From assembly GCF_900205925.1 (NCBI RefSeq), contig NZ_OAOD01000026.1, positions 1-34,156 of the forward strand: DNA of 34,156 bases. Direction: 5' to 3'. A model generated the notes under the pieces. It saw only the letters and a list, made by a program, of their open reading frames with translations, was not told where the DNA came from and made no database searches. Origin of the DNA: Clostridium peptidivorans. Its GTDB lineage: Bacteria > Bacillota > Clostridia > Clostridiales > Clostridiaceae. Made by a program: the position numbers and the translations under genes. Each line of letters begins with the position of its first letter. The first letter of the stretch is position 1. Shown here piece after piece: positions 23,616 through 31,906 of this stretch.

Positions 23616-25384
23616 TATATTTTTTTTAGAATGTTATTTATACCTTCACTTGTTTTTAAACGCTGTTCATGAATCCATTCCTCATCAAACTTCAAGTCAA
23701 ATAACTTTGAAAAGGAGTAATATAAATTTAATTTTTGATAGTAAATTTCCAACTCGTATAAATCATTAAACCTATAAGAAGGTTTTGATAATTTTTCTTT
23801 TCTTGCTACAAATAATTCATCTACGTAAGTTAAAAATGTGCTCATAAGTTCTTTATCACTTACATCAAAGGGAACTTTTAAAAGCTTCCATTGAATCCCT
23901 TCATCTAACTTATAAAACTTTAAGTTATCAAGTATGATTATATATTCAGTTATATCCATCTTTCTATAAAAAGGTACTTTTTCTTCTCTTGTGCTCCATA
24001 GTGCTAACTTTTCTCTTAAAGGTAAGCTCTTTACCTTAAGTATTGCATCACTTGGCCCTATTACTCCTTCATTTATATCTCTATCCTTTACCATAATCAT
24101 TTCATCTATGAAATCTTGAGTATGTCCATGGGATGCTACATATCCTATATCATATATACCTTTTCTTCCCGCTCTTCCAGCAATTTGTTTTATCTCCTGT
24201 GAAGTTAAATATCTAACTTCACTGCCATCAAACTTTTTAACATCCATAAATACTATTCTCTTTATAGGTAAATTTACTCCCATACCTATTGCATCAGTAG
24301 TTATAAGTATCGAAGTTTCTTTATTTATAAACTGCTCATATTGTTTTCTTCTAACTTCTGGAGGTAAGTCTCCATAAATAAGACTTGCTTTTATACCTAA
24401 ATCTCCATAATGGTATGCAAGATTTAAAACTCTTTTTTTAGAAAATACAACTAATGCATCTCCCTCTTGAATGTCTCTATACACAAATTGAGTGTCTTGT
24501 ACCTCTAAAGGTATATCCCTTGTGTACTCTCTAAATTCGTATTCATCTTCACAATCCTCTATTATCTCCATTAAAAGTTCCTTGGTATTTAATGCACCAC
24601 ATACATGAATTTCTTTACAATTTAAGGCCAACATAGCTCTTGTCCAAGCGGCTCCTCTTTGATCATCATTTATCATTTGCACTTCATCTATTATTGCCAA
24701 GTCATAGTTTTCTCCTATATTCAGCTTTTCTATAGTACAAGAAGTATGCGTTGCTCCTTCTATAATTATTTCTTCTTCCCCTGTAAGTAAGTTGCACTTT
24801 ACTCCTTCACTGTTTAATCTTTCAAAATTTTCTAATGCAAGTATTCTTAAAGGCGATAAATATATTCCCTTAGTAACTTCTTTTAACCTTTGCATGGCAT
24901 TATAAGTTTTCCCGGTATTGGTTTCTCCTAAGTGAAGATAAAACTTTCTTTTAAGTCTTCTTGCATCTTCATATTCATCCTTAGGATTTTTAGGAAATAT
25001 AGTTTCAAATTCATGATATATAAGCTTTGGTATATGCTTAGTTATAAGTACGCTTATAGCACCTGATTTTAAATAAGCACTGTAATTTCCCTTTACAATT
25101 TCGTCAAATCTATAATTTGTATGATTTTTTCTATTATAATCCTCTATAAGCCTTTTAGATATGTACTCTAAAATATCTAAATATCTTTCATAAACTATTC
25201 TAAATTCCTTATTATCAAGACCTTCAAATTCTTTTAGTTGTTTTAATTTTTTACGAACTGCTGCCTCCTGTTCCCAAAGCATATGTGGTTTAGTATGCCT
25301 TACTATTTGTTCTATTTGATTTATTTGACTTTTTATCTTTCTAAAGTTTCTATCTACTGTACTTTTACTGTTACCTCTTCCCAT
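23615..25384 (-). CDS. Suv3-like DExH-box RNA helicase
   Basis: A 589-residue superfamily 2 helicase resembling mitochondrial Suv3. About 140 N-terminal helical residues are followed by Walker A GETNTGKT (about 152-159), the DEVQ motif II (about 228-231), GALNTKE, VVFSKKR, the second RecA lobe with TTDAIGMGVNLP, and motif VI QIAGRAGR. The C-terminal region continues for about 170 residues as in Suv3. In eukaryotes Suv3 unwinds RNA for degradation; the bacterial role is not established as far as I know. RBS AAGGAG precedes the ATG. It stands alone, with the structured repeat region directly downstream. Confidence 0.88.
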   Translation of the reverse strand: MGRGNSKSTVDRNFRKIKSQINQIEQIVRHTKPHMLWEQEAAVRKKLKQLKEFEGLDNKEFRIVYERYLDILEYISKRLIEDYNRKNHTNYRFDEIVKGNYSAYLKSGAISVLITKHIPKLIYHEFETIFPKNPKDEYEDARRLKRKFYLHLGETNTGKTYNAMQRLKEVTKGIYLSPLRILALENFERLNSEGVKCNLLTGEEEIIIEGATHTSCTIEKLNIGENYDLAIIDEVQMINDDQRGAAWTRAMLALNCKEIHVCGALNTKELLMEIIEDCEDEYEFREYTRDIPLEVQDTQFVYRDIQEGDALVVFSKKRVLNLAYHYGDLGIKASLIYGDLPPEVRRKQYEQFINKETSILITTDAIGMGVNLPIKRIVFMDVKKFDGSEVRYLTSQEIKQIAGRAGRKGIYDIGYVASHGHTQDFIDEMIMVKDRDINEGVIGPSDAILKVKSLPLREKLALWSTREEKVPFYRKMDITEYIIILDNLKFYKLDEGIQWKLLKVPFDVSDKELMSTFLTYVDELFVARKEKLSKPSYRFNDLYELEIYYQKLNLYYSFSKLFDLKFDEEWIHEQRLKTSEGINNILKKI

Positions 25385-25441
25385 AGTAAAACTCCTTACA
25401 CACGATATTTATAATTTACTATTATATCATTATTTTCCATT

Positions 25442-25490
25442 AAAAATACCTCTCTTAGCAAAGCCTATACTTAGCTTTACCAGAGAGGTA
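25442..25490 (-). terminator. Rho-independent terminator of the M14 carboxypeptidase gene
   Basis: TACCTCTCT (25447-25455) pairs with AGAGAGGTA (25482-25490), with an inner AAAGC/GCTTT pairing. On the minus strand the stem is followed by TTTTT (complement of 25442-25446). Confidence 0.85.
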
Positions 25491-25526
25491 AATTAAATGC
25501 TACATTTTATTAAAATATATTACTTT

Positions 25527-26618
25527 TTACTCTACTTCTATTCCATCTTTAGTTACATATGGTCCTGTTTCTGGCATATTTTCAGCTATGCTTGTATCTG
25601 CTTCATATAAAGATCCATCAGCTGTTGCTGATACTAAAGACATAATAGATTCTACGAAAGTTTTTGTTAAATATCCAGATGATTTTTGTCCAAGACTCTG
25701 CATTTGTCCACGCATTTCAATTAAAACGCTTCCAGCTCCAGCTATACCATAGGAATTTCTCGCTATTCCTTCATAAGCTCCACCATCATATTTGCTTACT
25801 TCTGCAAATCCAAAATGCTCTAAATGGTTATATAGTACTGAACACATCTTCTTTGATAACTCTACTGCCTCAGGTTTAGCCTTTGGATCTGTAGGCCAAA
25901 GTATTGAAGTTTTAATCATATTACCATTTTCTTCATTAAGATATGTGCCCTGATGATGTAAATCAATTATCCATTCAGGCTGAATAGCTTTAAATGCATT
26001 TAATACTGCTACTGACTCTTTAACAGGGTTAGTTGGGAATGTCTTTCCATTATCCATTTTATAATATGGACTATCTTCCCAATTCTGCCAATGCCAACGG
26101 TTCATATCGTATCCTACACCAGGCTGTGTATAGCTAACCTTTGGTGCTGTTGGATCATCTGTATATCTTTGTCTCTTTTCTGTTCCGTCAACGTTTACTC
26201 TTGGCACAATATACACAGTAACTTCGCTTAATATATCTTTAACTTTATTATTATCTGTACTTAAATATTTTAATACGCTAAGTGCTGCTTCTGTTCCTAA
26301 AGGTTCATTTCCATGTTGCTGACTGATTACCATAACTTTTTTAGGGCCAGTTCCCACCTTTGCAAGATATATATCCCTACCTTGATTTGATTTACCTATA
26401 GTTGAAAGCTGCATTTTGCCCTTAGATGACTTTTCAATTTGCTTTAATGTTTTTGATAGTTCCTCATAATCATGTAAGCTGCTTAAGCTTATGTTTTGAT
26501 TTTCATTTACCCATGGCCCACTTGGCTTTAAATTAGTACCACCTGCATAAATCGTTGAAGATGCGGTAATTACTGATACTAAAGCCAATGCTAATGCAAG
26601 TCCACGTGATTTTCTCAT
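25527..26618 (-). CDS. Secreted M14-family zinc carboxypeptidase
   Basis: A 363-residue exported metallopeptidase. The signal peptide is about residues 1-25 (ALALALVSVITASSTIYA). The zinc ligands are His102 and Glu105 in QQHGNE and a later His in IIDLHHQG. RVNVDG and YDMNR are the substrate-binding Arg/Asn region, and the catalytic Glu is in VLIEMRGQ. The active site is complete. Possible substrates are peptides or cell-wall muropeptides; not decided by sequence. RBS GGGGGAG before ATG. Monocistronic, with a terminator at 25442-25490. Confidence 0.9.
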   Translation of the reverse strand: MRKSRGLALALALVSVITASSTIYAGGTNLKPSGPWVNENQNISLSSLHDYEELSKTLKQIEKSSKGKMQLSTIGKSNQGRDIYLAKVGTGPKKVMVISQQHGNEPLGTEAALSVLKYLSTDNNKVKDILSEVTVYIVPRVNVDGTEKRQRYTDDPTAPKVSYTQPGVGYDMNRWHWQNWEDSPYYKMDNGKTFPTNPVKESVAVLNAFKAIQPEWIIDLHHQGTYLNEENGNMIKTSILWPTDPKAKPEAVELSKKMCSVLYNHLEHFGFAEVSKYDGGAYEGIARNSYGIAGAGSVLIEMRGQMQSLGQKSSGYLTKTFVESIMSLVSATADGSLYEADTSIAENMPETGPYVTKDGIEVE

Positions 26619-27011
26619 AACATTCTCCCCCTATACGTTTATTATTTTTTAATCATTTAGTATTATTATTTAGCTCATTTTTATTATATATCTTTTAAAA
26701 TGTTATTTTGTGTCGTAATCTAGCAAGTCTCAGCAAAAGATTTCCAACTATTTTATAACTTTTTTTCATATTTTCTTTTTTATTTGTCAAATTTTTCATT
26801 TTTTATATATTTATAAATAAATTAAAGCTTGAATTAAAGAAAAAAATATATCGTAAATTGGGATATTATGTAACTATTTTTCCTAAAAAAATTATAATAA
26901 AAAAATTTATATTTAATAGAATAATAAAGTGCATTAAAGTAAAAGAATAAAGCTTATTTAAGCAAAGCAATAAGGTTTATCCTTTAATCTGTTAGTATAA
27001 AAATCATAAAA
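26619..27011. other. Non-coding AT-rich intergenic region
   Basis: Upstream region of the M14 gene and downstream of pepF. It is extremely AT-rich with runs of A and T. A small palindrome GCTTATTTAAGC and an AAGG..CCTT hairpin lie near 26950-26985. No protein gene, known riboswitch or RNA was recognised. The M14 promoter must be here but I could not single it out. Confidence 0.5.
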
Positions 27012-27045
27012 AAAGTATACAATGCTTTAAATCATTGTATACTTT
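27005..27045 (-). terminator. Rho-independent terminator of pepF
   Basis: AAAGTATACAATG (27012-27024) pairs with CATTGTATACTTT (27033-27045) around 8 nt. On the minus strand it is followed by a run of seven T. It starts 14 bp after the pepF stop. Confidence 0.9.
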
Positions 27046-27058
27046 CAAACAAACAAAA

Positions 27059-28753
27059 TTAAAATTTACTATCATCCACATTTAAAAGTTCTTCTTTTAT
27101 TTTATCTACCACTTCTTTTACAGTACCATCTTCAAAAGGTGACTTAAGTCCTGCTTCCTTTACAAGATTTAAAAATGACTTACTTCCTCCAAGTTTACAT
27201 AGCTTCACATAGGACTGCCATGCCTTCTCTCTATTTTCCTGTGACCATACATAATATTGAAAAGCACATAACTGAGCTAAAGTATAATCTATATAGTAAA
27301 AAGGTGATTCATAAATATGTCTTTGCTGCTGCCAATATCCACCTTTTTCAAGAAAGTCATTTTCTTCATAGTTTTTATGTGGAAGATACTTCTTTTCAAT
27401 ATTTCTCCAGGTAGCCTTTCTTTCTTCAGGGGTCATATCAGGTCTTTCATAAACTTCATGCTGAAATTCATCCACAGATACTCCATAAGGTATAAATAAA
27501 AGTGCATCTGCTAAATGAGCAAATTTATATTTTTCTGTTTCCTCTTCAAAGAATAAATTCATCCAAGGATAAGTAAAGAACTCCATGCTCATGGAGTGAA
27601 TTTCACAAGCTTCATAAGTTGGAAATTGATATTCTGGTATTTCATAAGCTCTGCTGCTATAAACTTGGAAAGCATGCCCCGCTTCATGAGTTAAAACATC
27701 CACATCCCCTGAAGTTCCATTAAAATTTGAGAATATAAATGGTGATTTGTATTCACTTATATAAGTACAATATCCTCCACTTGCTTTTCCCTTTTTAGCT
27801 ACTAAATCTAAAAGCTCTCCCTTTACCATAAAGTCAAAAAATTCTCCTGTTTCCTTGGAAAGTTCATTATACATGTTCTTTGCGTTATTCACCATAAAGG
27901 CTGCATCTCCATGAGGTTTTGCATTTCCAGCTTTAAATTTAAAATCTAAATCATAATAATTCATCTTAGATAAATTAAGTCTTTTCCTTTGTTTTTCCAC
28001 AAGTTCTTGGCATACAGGTACTATACTTTCTTTTACCTGCTTTCTAAAATTCTTTACCATATCTTTATTATAATCAGTTCTAAGCATTCTATCATAAGCA
28101 AGCTCTACAAAGTTATTGTAACCTAGCTTTTTAGCTATTCTTGTTCTTATCTTTACAAGTCGATCATATATATCGTCAAATTCTTTTTCATGTTCTTCAA
28201 AGAACTTATACTTTGCTTCCGATGCTGTTTTTCTCATATCTCTATCCTGTGACTGCATAAAAGGAGCCATTTGAGCTAAATTTCTTTCTTCTCCTTCAAA
28301 GATTATCTTTGCTGATGCAAGAAGCTTTGTATATTCACTAGAAACCTTATTTTCTTCCTGAAGATCAGAAATTACTTCAGAAGAAAAAGTCTTGATTGAA
28401 AGTCTTGCCATATCAAACAACTGTACTCCCCATTTTGCTTCAAGTTCATCTTTGAATTTAGAAGATATAAGAGCTTTATAATAATCTGATATAACCTCCT
28501 CATATAGAGGCATATTATTATCAAAGAAATCCTGCTCCTCTTCGTAAAACTTATCTGTAGTATCAATGGTATGTCTTATTTCAGCTATTTGAGCCATGGA
28601 TTCAAATTCACTTCTTAATTTATTTATATCTTCCATAATTTTATCTTGTTTTTCTAAAGTATCACTATTTTTAAACTCTTGAAGAAGCACATTAAACTTT
28701 CCCTTAACTTCTTCTATATTAGGCCTTTGGTACTTAAATTCACTAAACTTCAT
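27059..28753 (-). CDS. pepF: M3-family oligoendopeptidase (PepF type)
   Basis: A 564-residue cytoplasmic zinc metallopeptidase that degrades short peptides. The zinc-binding motif is HEAGH (about residue 355) followed by AFQVYSSR and the third-ligand region YEACEIHSMSMEFF. SPFIFSNFNGTSGDVDVLTHE and the C-terminal YYIDYTLAQLCAFQYY are typical of PepF. Full length, no signal peptide. The RBS is weak (AAAGA), and the start codon lies in the loop of a possible hairpin (28740-28769), so translation may be controlled. Monocistronic. Confidence 0.93.
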   Translation of the reverse strand: MKFSEFKYQRPNIEEVKGKFNVLLQEFKNSDTLEKQDKIMEDINKLRSEFESMAQIAEIRHTIDTTDKFYEEEQDFFDNNMPLYEEVISDYYKALISSKFKDELEAKWGVQLFDMARLSIKTFSSEVISDLQEENKVSSEYTKLLASAKIIFEGEERNLAQMAPFMQSQDRDMRKTASEAKYKFFEEHEKEFDDIYDRLVKIRTRIAKKLGYNNFVELAYDRMLRTDYNKDMVKNFRKQVKESIVPVCQELVEKQRKRLNLSKMNYYDLDFKFKAGNAKPHGDAAFMVNNAKNMYNELSKETGEFFDFMVKGELLDLVAKKGKASGGYCTYISEYKSPFIFSNFNGTSGDVDVLTHEAGHAFQVYSSRAYEIPEYQFPTYEACEIHSMSMEFFTYPWMNLFFEEETEKYKFAHLADALLFIPYGVSVDEFQHEVYERPDMTPEERKATWRNIEKKYLPHKNYEENDFLEKGGYWQQQRHIYESPFYYIDYTLAQLCAFQYYVWSQENREKAWQSYVKLCKLGGSKSFLNLVKEAGLKSPFEDGTVKEVVDKIKEELLNVDDSKF

Positions 28754-28803
28754 AGTTTATCTTTAGTGAGAGAGTGTATAATAAGTACCAAACCCTCACT
28801 AAA
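28740..28803 (-). promoter_or_regulatory. Mutually exclusive inverted repeats at the pepF start
   Basis: On the minus strand: TTTAGTGAG (28803-28795), then CTCACTAAA (28770-28762), then ATG (28753), then TTTAGTGA (28747-28740). The middle arm can pair with the first (9 bp) or the last (8 bp, enclosing the start codon). A possible promoter TTTAGT-17-TATACA overlaps the first arm, so the outer pairing might act as a DNA operator rather than RNA. Confidence 0.55.
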
Positions 28804-28889
28804 ATTCACTTCCTTTCTTTTTATACTTTTTTCTATGTATAACGTGTTAATAACTTTATTAACAGCTCGTCCTATTATCACTTTGCGTC

Positions 28890-29054
28890 TTAACTCCACT
28901 TAACTTTGCCTGTATATTGTTCTTTTTCATTCAAGTTAATTTCTTGACCACATTCACATTTTTATTTGGTGCTACATTAAAGCTTTTTACAATTAGAACA
29001 AAAATAAGCTATTCCTAATTCTGAATCATACTTTCATAAAACATTTTTAACCAT
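28890..29054 (-). pseudogene. Decayed small zinc-ribbon protein gene
   Basis: A 55-codon frame from ATG (29054-29052) to TAA (28892-28890) is interrupted by three in-frame stops: TGA at codon 7 and TAA at codons 26 and 31. The rest reads as a plausible protein with two cysteine pairs, FCSNCKK (codons 18-24) and KCECGQ (32-37), as in a small zinc ribbon, ending in EKEQYTGKVKWS. An AAGGA RBS lies upstream. All parts stay in one frame, so decay was by point substitutions. No family was assigned. Confidence 0.65.
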
Positions 29055-29083
29055 TTAAAATTTTCCTTTTTTCAGATTCGAAA

Positions 29084-29116
29084 ACAAAAAACCGTACAAT
29101 TCTGTGAAAAATACGG
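29084..29116 (-). terminator. Rho-independent terminator of the lipoprotein gene
   Basis: CCGTA (29092-29096) pairs with TACGG (29112-29116). On the minus strand it is followed by TTTTTTGTTTT. It lies 50 bp after the lipoprotein stop. Confidence 0.7.
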
Positions 29117-29165
29117 CATTTGAAATTATTATTCGGTTTTAATGGTTGTAGTTTGGTATATCTTA

Positions 29166-29558
29166 TTAATTTATTTTATCTGCATATATTCTGTAATTAC
29201 CTACAAAATTATCAAAATTTGCTGAAAGCCAGCAACTTCCATCTTTGTCTATTACTAATTCTTTAGTATCATTCTTATTTATTGGAAAATCTTCAATCAC
29301 CACATCCTTTGAACGAGTTAATTGAATTTTTAGAGAACCTTCTTTTACATTAGAATCATATGTGAATTTTACCTTATCACCTTTTTTTAAGTCTAATCTT
29401 ATTACTGTATTGCTACTTGTTTTAGATTTAACCTCCTGTCCCATTTGACCTAAAGAGCATTTTATACTTTCAATAGACTTAAAAGATGAGCATCCTACTG
29501 TAAAAAGTACTAATATACATATTAACAAGGTTACGCTTAATAGCTTATGATTTTTCAT
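29166..29558 (-). CDS. Hypothetical lipoprotein
   Basis: A 130-residue exported protein. The N-terminal hydrophobic stretch ends in a lipobox FTVGC (Cys about residue 23), so the mature protein should be lipid-anchored on the outer face of the membrane. The remainder is a soluble domain with predicted beta-strands and no motif I recognise. RBS GGAGGAG precedes the ATG. It has its own terminator and lies between the zinc-ribbon pseudogene and the recombinase cluster; no functional link to either is visible. Confidence 0.72.
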   Translation of the reverse strand: MKNHKLLSVTLLICILVLFTVGCSSFKSIESIKCSLGQMGQEVKSKTSSNTVIRLDLKKGDKVKFTYDSNVKEGSLKIQLTRSKDVVIEDFPINKNDTKELVIDKDGSCWLSANFDNFVGNYRIYADKIN

Positions 29559-29580
29559 GTGCTATCTCCTCCATATTATT

Positions 29581-29609
29581 GATATTTAGAATCAAATATG
29601 ATTCATATC
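29581..29609 (-). promoter_or_regulatory. Inverted repeat upstream of the lipoprotein gene
   Basis: GATAT..GAATC (29581-29593) and GATTC..ATATC (29600-29609) form an interrupted dyad about 25 bp upstream of the start codon, just ahead of the RBS. It could be an operator or a leader hairpin; no known regulator site is matched. Confidence 0.4.
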
Positions 29610-29754
29610 ATAACTTAACTACTATAGGAATTATAACATATTTTTTGATAATATGGAATTTTTATCATACCTCATACCATATATTCACTTTTCAAAGAAC
29701 ATTATTCGTGTTTCTTATTTCAACAGTTGCGACGCCTTATCTAGCTATTACAAC

Positions 29755-29955
29755 TTAAGTTATTTTACATTTACTGCGAAGCATTTTTCTTATCTGCTCC
29801 CATATATCTTGTTCTGTATACTGATATACACGCCCATCGTCACCTATTTCATAATTCTTACCAAATCTTTCAAGAATAAGTTTCTCCATGTCTTCTGATA
29901 TGTTTAAAAATGATTTTTCTCTTAAATCTTGTATATATTTTTTAGTACCAATCAC
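29755..29955 (-). CDS. Small hypothetical protein at the end of the recombinase cluster, 66 aa
   Basis: Starts at GTG with AAGGAG 9 bp upstream, 12 bp after the DUF6262 gene stop. The product is charged and probably helical (YIQDLREKSFLNISEDMEKLILERFGK..) with no membrane segment. Not recognised. The good RBS and close spacing suggest it belongs to the module transcript. Confidence 0.6.
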   Translation of the reverse strand: MIGTKKYIQDLREKSFLNISEDMEKLILERFGKNYEIGDDGRVYQYTEQDIWEQIRKMLRSKCKIT

Positions 29956-29967
29956 AATTTTCTCTCC

Positions 29968-30393
29968 TTACCTCTTTAATTTTGTAAGTTGCTCTCTAAG
30001 TCTTTCATTCTCATCTTTCAATTCTTCCATATCAACCAATTGAATAATTAGATTTTGCTTATCTTCTTTTAGTTTTTTGATTTCCTCATATAGTTGCTTT
30101 ATCTTATCATCTTTAGCCTGTATTTTATCTTTTGGAGTTGCTTCTATATTCACATTAGAATTGCTTTTCTCAATGGCTCTAAGGCTTAATATACGCTCTT
30201 TTAAAATATCATTATTATATAGAGTCGCCTTAGATACTCCTGATTCCTCGGCTACTGTTTTAAAGTTGATTTTCTTCGTTTTAGAACGCTTCAATTTATC
30301 TATTACTTTATTAACCTTTTCGATAGTTTCTTGATTCTTCTTTTCTGCAAATTCCTTTAAACCTTCTGTATTTCTATTAGGCTTCTTTACCAT
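29968..30393 (-). CDS. DUF6262 / Tn554 TnpC-like accessory protein
   Basis: A 141-residue protein. An HTH-like N-terminal part (about 40-65, FKTVAEESGVSKATLYNN) is followed by a long coiled coil (about 90-140, leucine heptads IKQLYEEIKKLKEDKQNLIIQL..). This layout matches TnpC of Tn554-type elements and DUF6262 proteins encoded beside integrases, where TnpC assists or orients recombination. The ATG overlaps the end of the upstream recombinase gene by 17 bp; RBS GGAGGTG. Confidence 0.82.
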   Translation of the reverse strand: MVKKPNRNTEGLKEFAEKKNQETIEKVNKVIDKLKRSKTKKINFKTVAEESGVSKATLYNNDILKERILSLRAIEKSNSNVNIEATPKDKIQAKDDKIKQLYEEIKKLKEDKQNLIIQLVDMEELKDENERLREQLTKLKR

Positions 30394-31906
30394 TCATTTG
30401 CACCTCCAAACTATCTACAAGTGGTTTTAAATACTTATATTTAACATACTGTCTTTGCCAATCTCTTTCTCTACCTAACTCTTTATACCTCGTCATCTCT
30501 TTTTCCATAAGGTCTAATTCTTGCTTTAATATAGGGTAAAACTTAACTTCGGTAATATAGTTAGGACAGTTGTAGAAGAAACACCCATCACCATCGGAGC
30601 AGTTACCCCTCCTAAAATCGTATAGACATACGCCTGTCGGCAAAGGATTAAAGCTCATAGACTTAGACAAATTGGATACTATATCATCAATCTCTTGTTC
30701 CGTTTTACCACGAAACTGTTCATCAAGTTTAGACTTAATTTCTTTTGCTCTAAGTCCAGCAATTTTTGAATCTTTACCAAGTATCATATCTGAATATATT
30801 TCTTTAACTTCTTCTTCCTTCAAAGTAAGGTAGTGTGAAGTCATTTCAATAGATACATGAGAAAATTGTTTCATAATGTGTGCTATCGGAACTTTTTGTT
30901 TGATAAGTTCTCTAACAAACGTTGCTCTAAATTGATGAGATTTTAATGGATATAAGTTGCCTTTTCTATCTCTTATATCCCATCTTTTGATGAATGTAGC
31001 AAGCCTATTTTCTCCCCATTTAGAAGGATTTAAAACTCTTATTCCGTGATTTTTAATTATAAATAATTCTTTTAATCCACTTTCTTTTCTTAATTCTTTA
31101 GTATATTCGTCAAGTTCTGCAACTGTATTTTTAACTAATTCATTAATAAAAACTTTGTGAATTATAGGCTCACCTTTTTCTGTTTTACCAAGCGTAACTT
31201 CCATATAATCATATCCATCACTTGTTGTATGAACACAACCTTGTCGAATAGATAATACCTCATTGATTCTAAGTCCTGTTTGGCTCTGAATTATTATTCC
31301 TGTTTTAGTTAATATATCCGTTTCTTTATTGACTGCATAATAAAGTATTTTATCAAATATATCTTCTGGAATAGGTTTGGTTTTATTTTCTTTTAAAGCC
31401 TTTTTAATATCCCATAAGTCATTAGAAGTAAAATCTATAAAGATATTAATTTTAGGAACATTCCAACCTTTTATTTGACCTATTTTAATAATTTCTTCAA
31501 CCATTGAACAACGAGCATATCCTGAACCTTGTGCAAGTTTTTTCTCTTCTTTAAGCCATAGTGCATAGTTTAAGAATATTTCTTTTGTTACTTCATTGAA
31601 ACTATTAATATTATTTAAACTGCAATATTCAATGAATAAAGGCAAATATCCATTTATATTACCCCTTGCAGTTCTTGGTTTAACCTTACCTAATCTATAA
31701 TAAGCATAAAGTTTTACTGTCAATTTCATATCTTCATTTTCAATGAAACTGAAGTTGATTTTCTTCTGACTATCTTTAGTTGTTTTAGTAGTTATAAACA
31801 TAGATAAATCCCATACATCATCAGTAAATTTAGAATTTCCAATAGTTACATTGCTATAATCACTTTCAGCAGTTATTGGTTGTAAGTTTAATTTAGTTAT
31901 TGACAT
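30377..31906 (-). CDS. Tyrosine recombinase with C-terminal zinc-finger-like domain (third recombinase, TnpB-like)
   Basis: A 509-residue site-specific recombinase. A long N-terminal core-binding part (about 1-160) precedes the catalytic domain: Arg in QTGLRINEVLSI (about residue 214), HQFR box, second His in FSHVSIEMTSHY with tyrosine nucleophile about 357. After it comes a Cys-rich segment CLYDFRRGNCSDGDGCFFYNC (four cysteines, about residues 426-446) and a helical tail. Length and zinc-finger tail fit large Tn554-type recombinases. The start codon overlaps the preceding gene by 14 bp. Catalytic residues appear complete. Confidence 0.88.
   Translation of the reverse strand: MSITKLNLQPITAESDYSNVTIGNSKFTDDVWDLSMFITTKTTKDSQKKINFSFIENEDMKLTVKLYAYYRLGKVKPRTARGNINGYLPLFIEYCSLNNINSFNEVTKEIFLNYALWLKEEKKLAQGSGYARCSMVEEIIKIGQIKGWNVPKINIFIDFTSNDLWDIKKALKENKTKPIPEDIFDKILYYAVNKETDILTKTGIIIQSQTGLRINEVLSIRQGCVHTTSDGYDYMEVTLGKTEKGEPIIHKVFINELVKNTVAELDEYTKELRKESGLKELFIIKNHGIRVLNPSKWGENRLATFIKRWDIRDRKGNLYPLKSHQFRATFVRELIKQKVPIAHIMKQFSHVSIEMTSHYLTLKEEEVKEIYSDMILGKDSKIAGLRAKEIKSKLDEQFRGKTEQEIDDIVSNLSKSMSFNPLPTGVCLYDFRRGNCSDGDGCFFYNCPNYITEVKFYPILKQELDLMEKEMTRYKELGRERDWQRQYVKYKYLKPLVDSLEVQMNGKEA

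Noticed and set aside
23563..23769. 68-aa ORF on the plus strand across the end of the repeat region
   Set aside because: It overlaps the helicase 3' end antisense and lies largely in the structured hairpin; no RBS.
29653..29898. 81-aa hydrophobic ORF on the plus strand
   Set aside because: It overlaps the 66-aa minus-strand ORF at the end of the recombinase operon and has no RBS; the composition reflects AT-richness.
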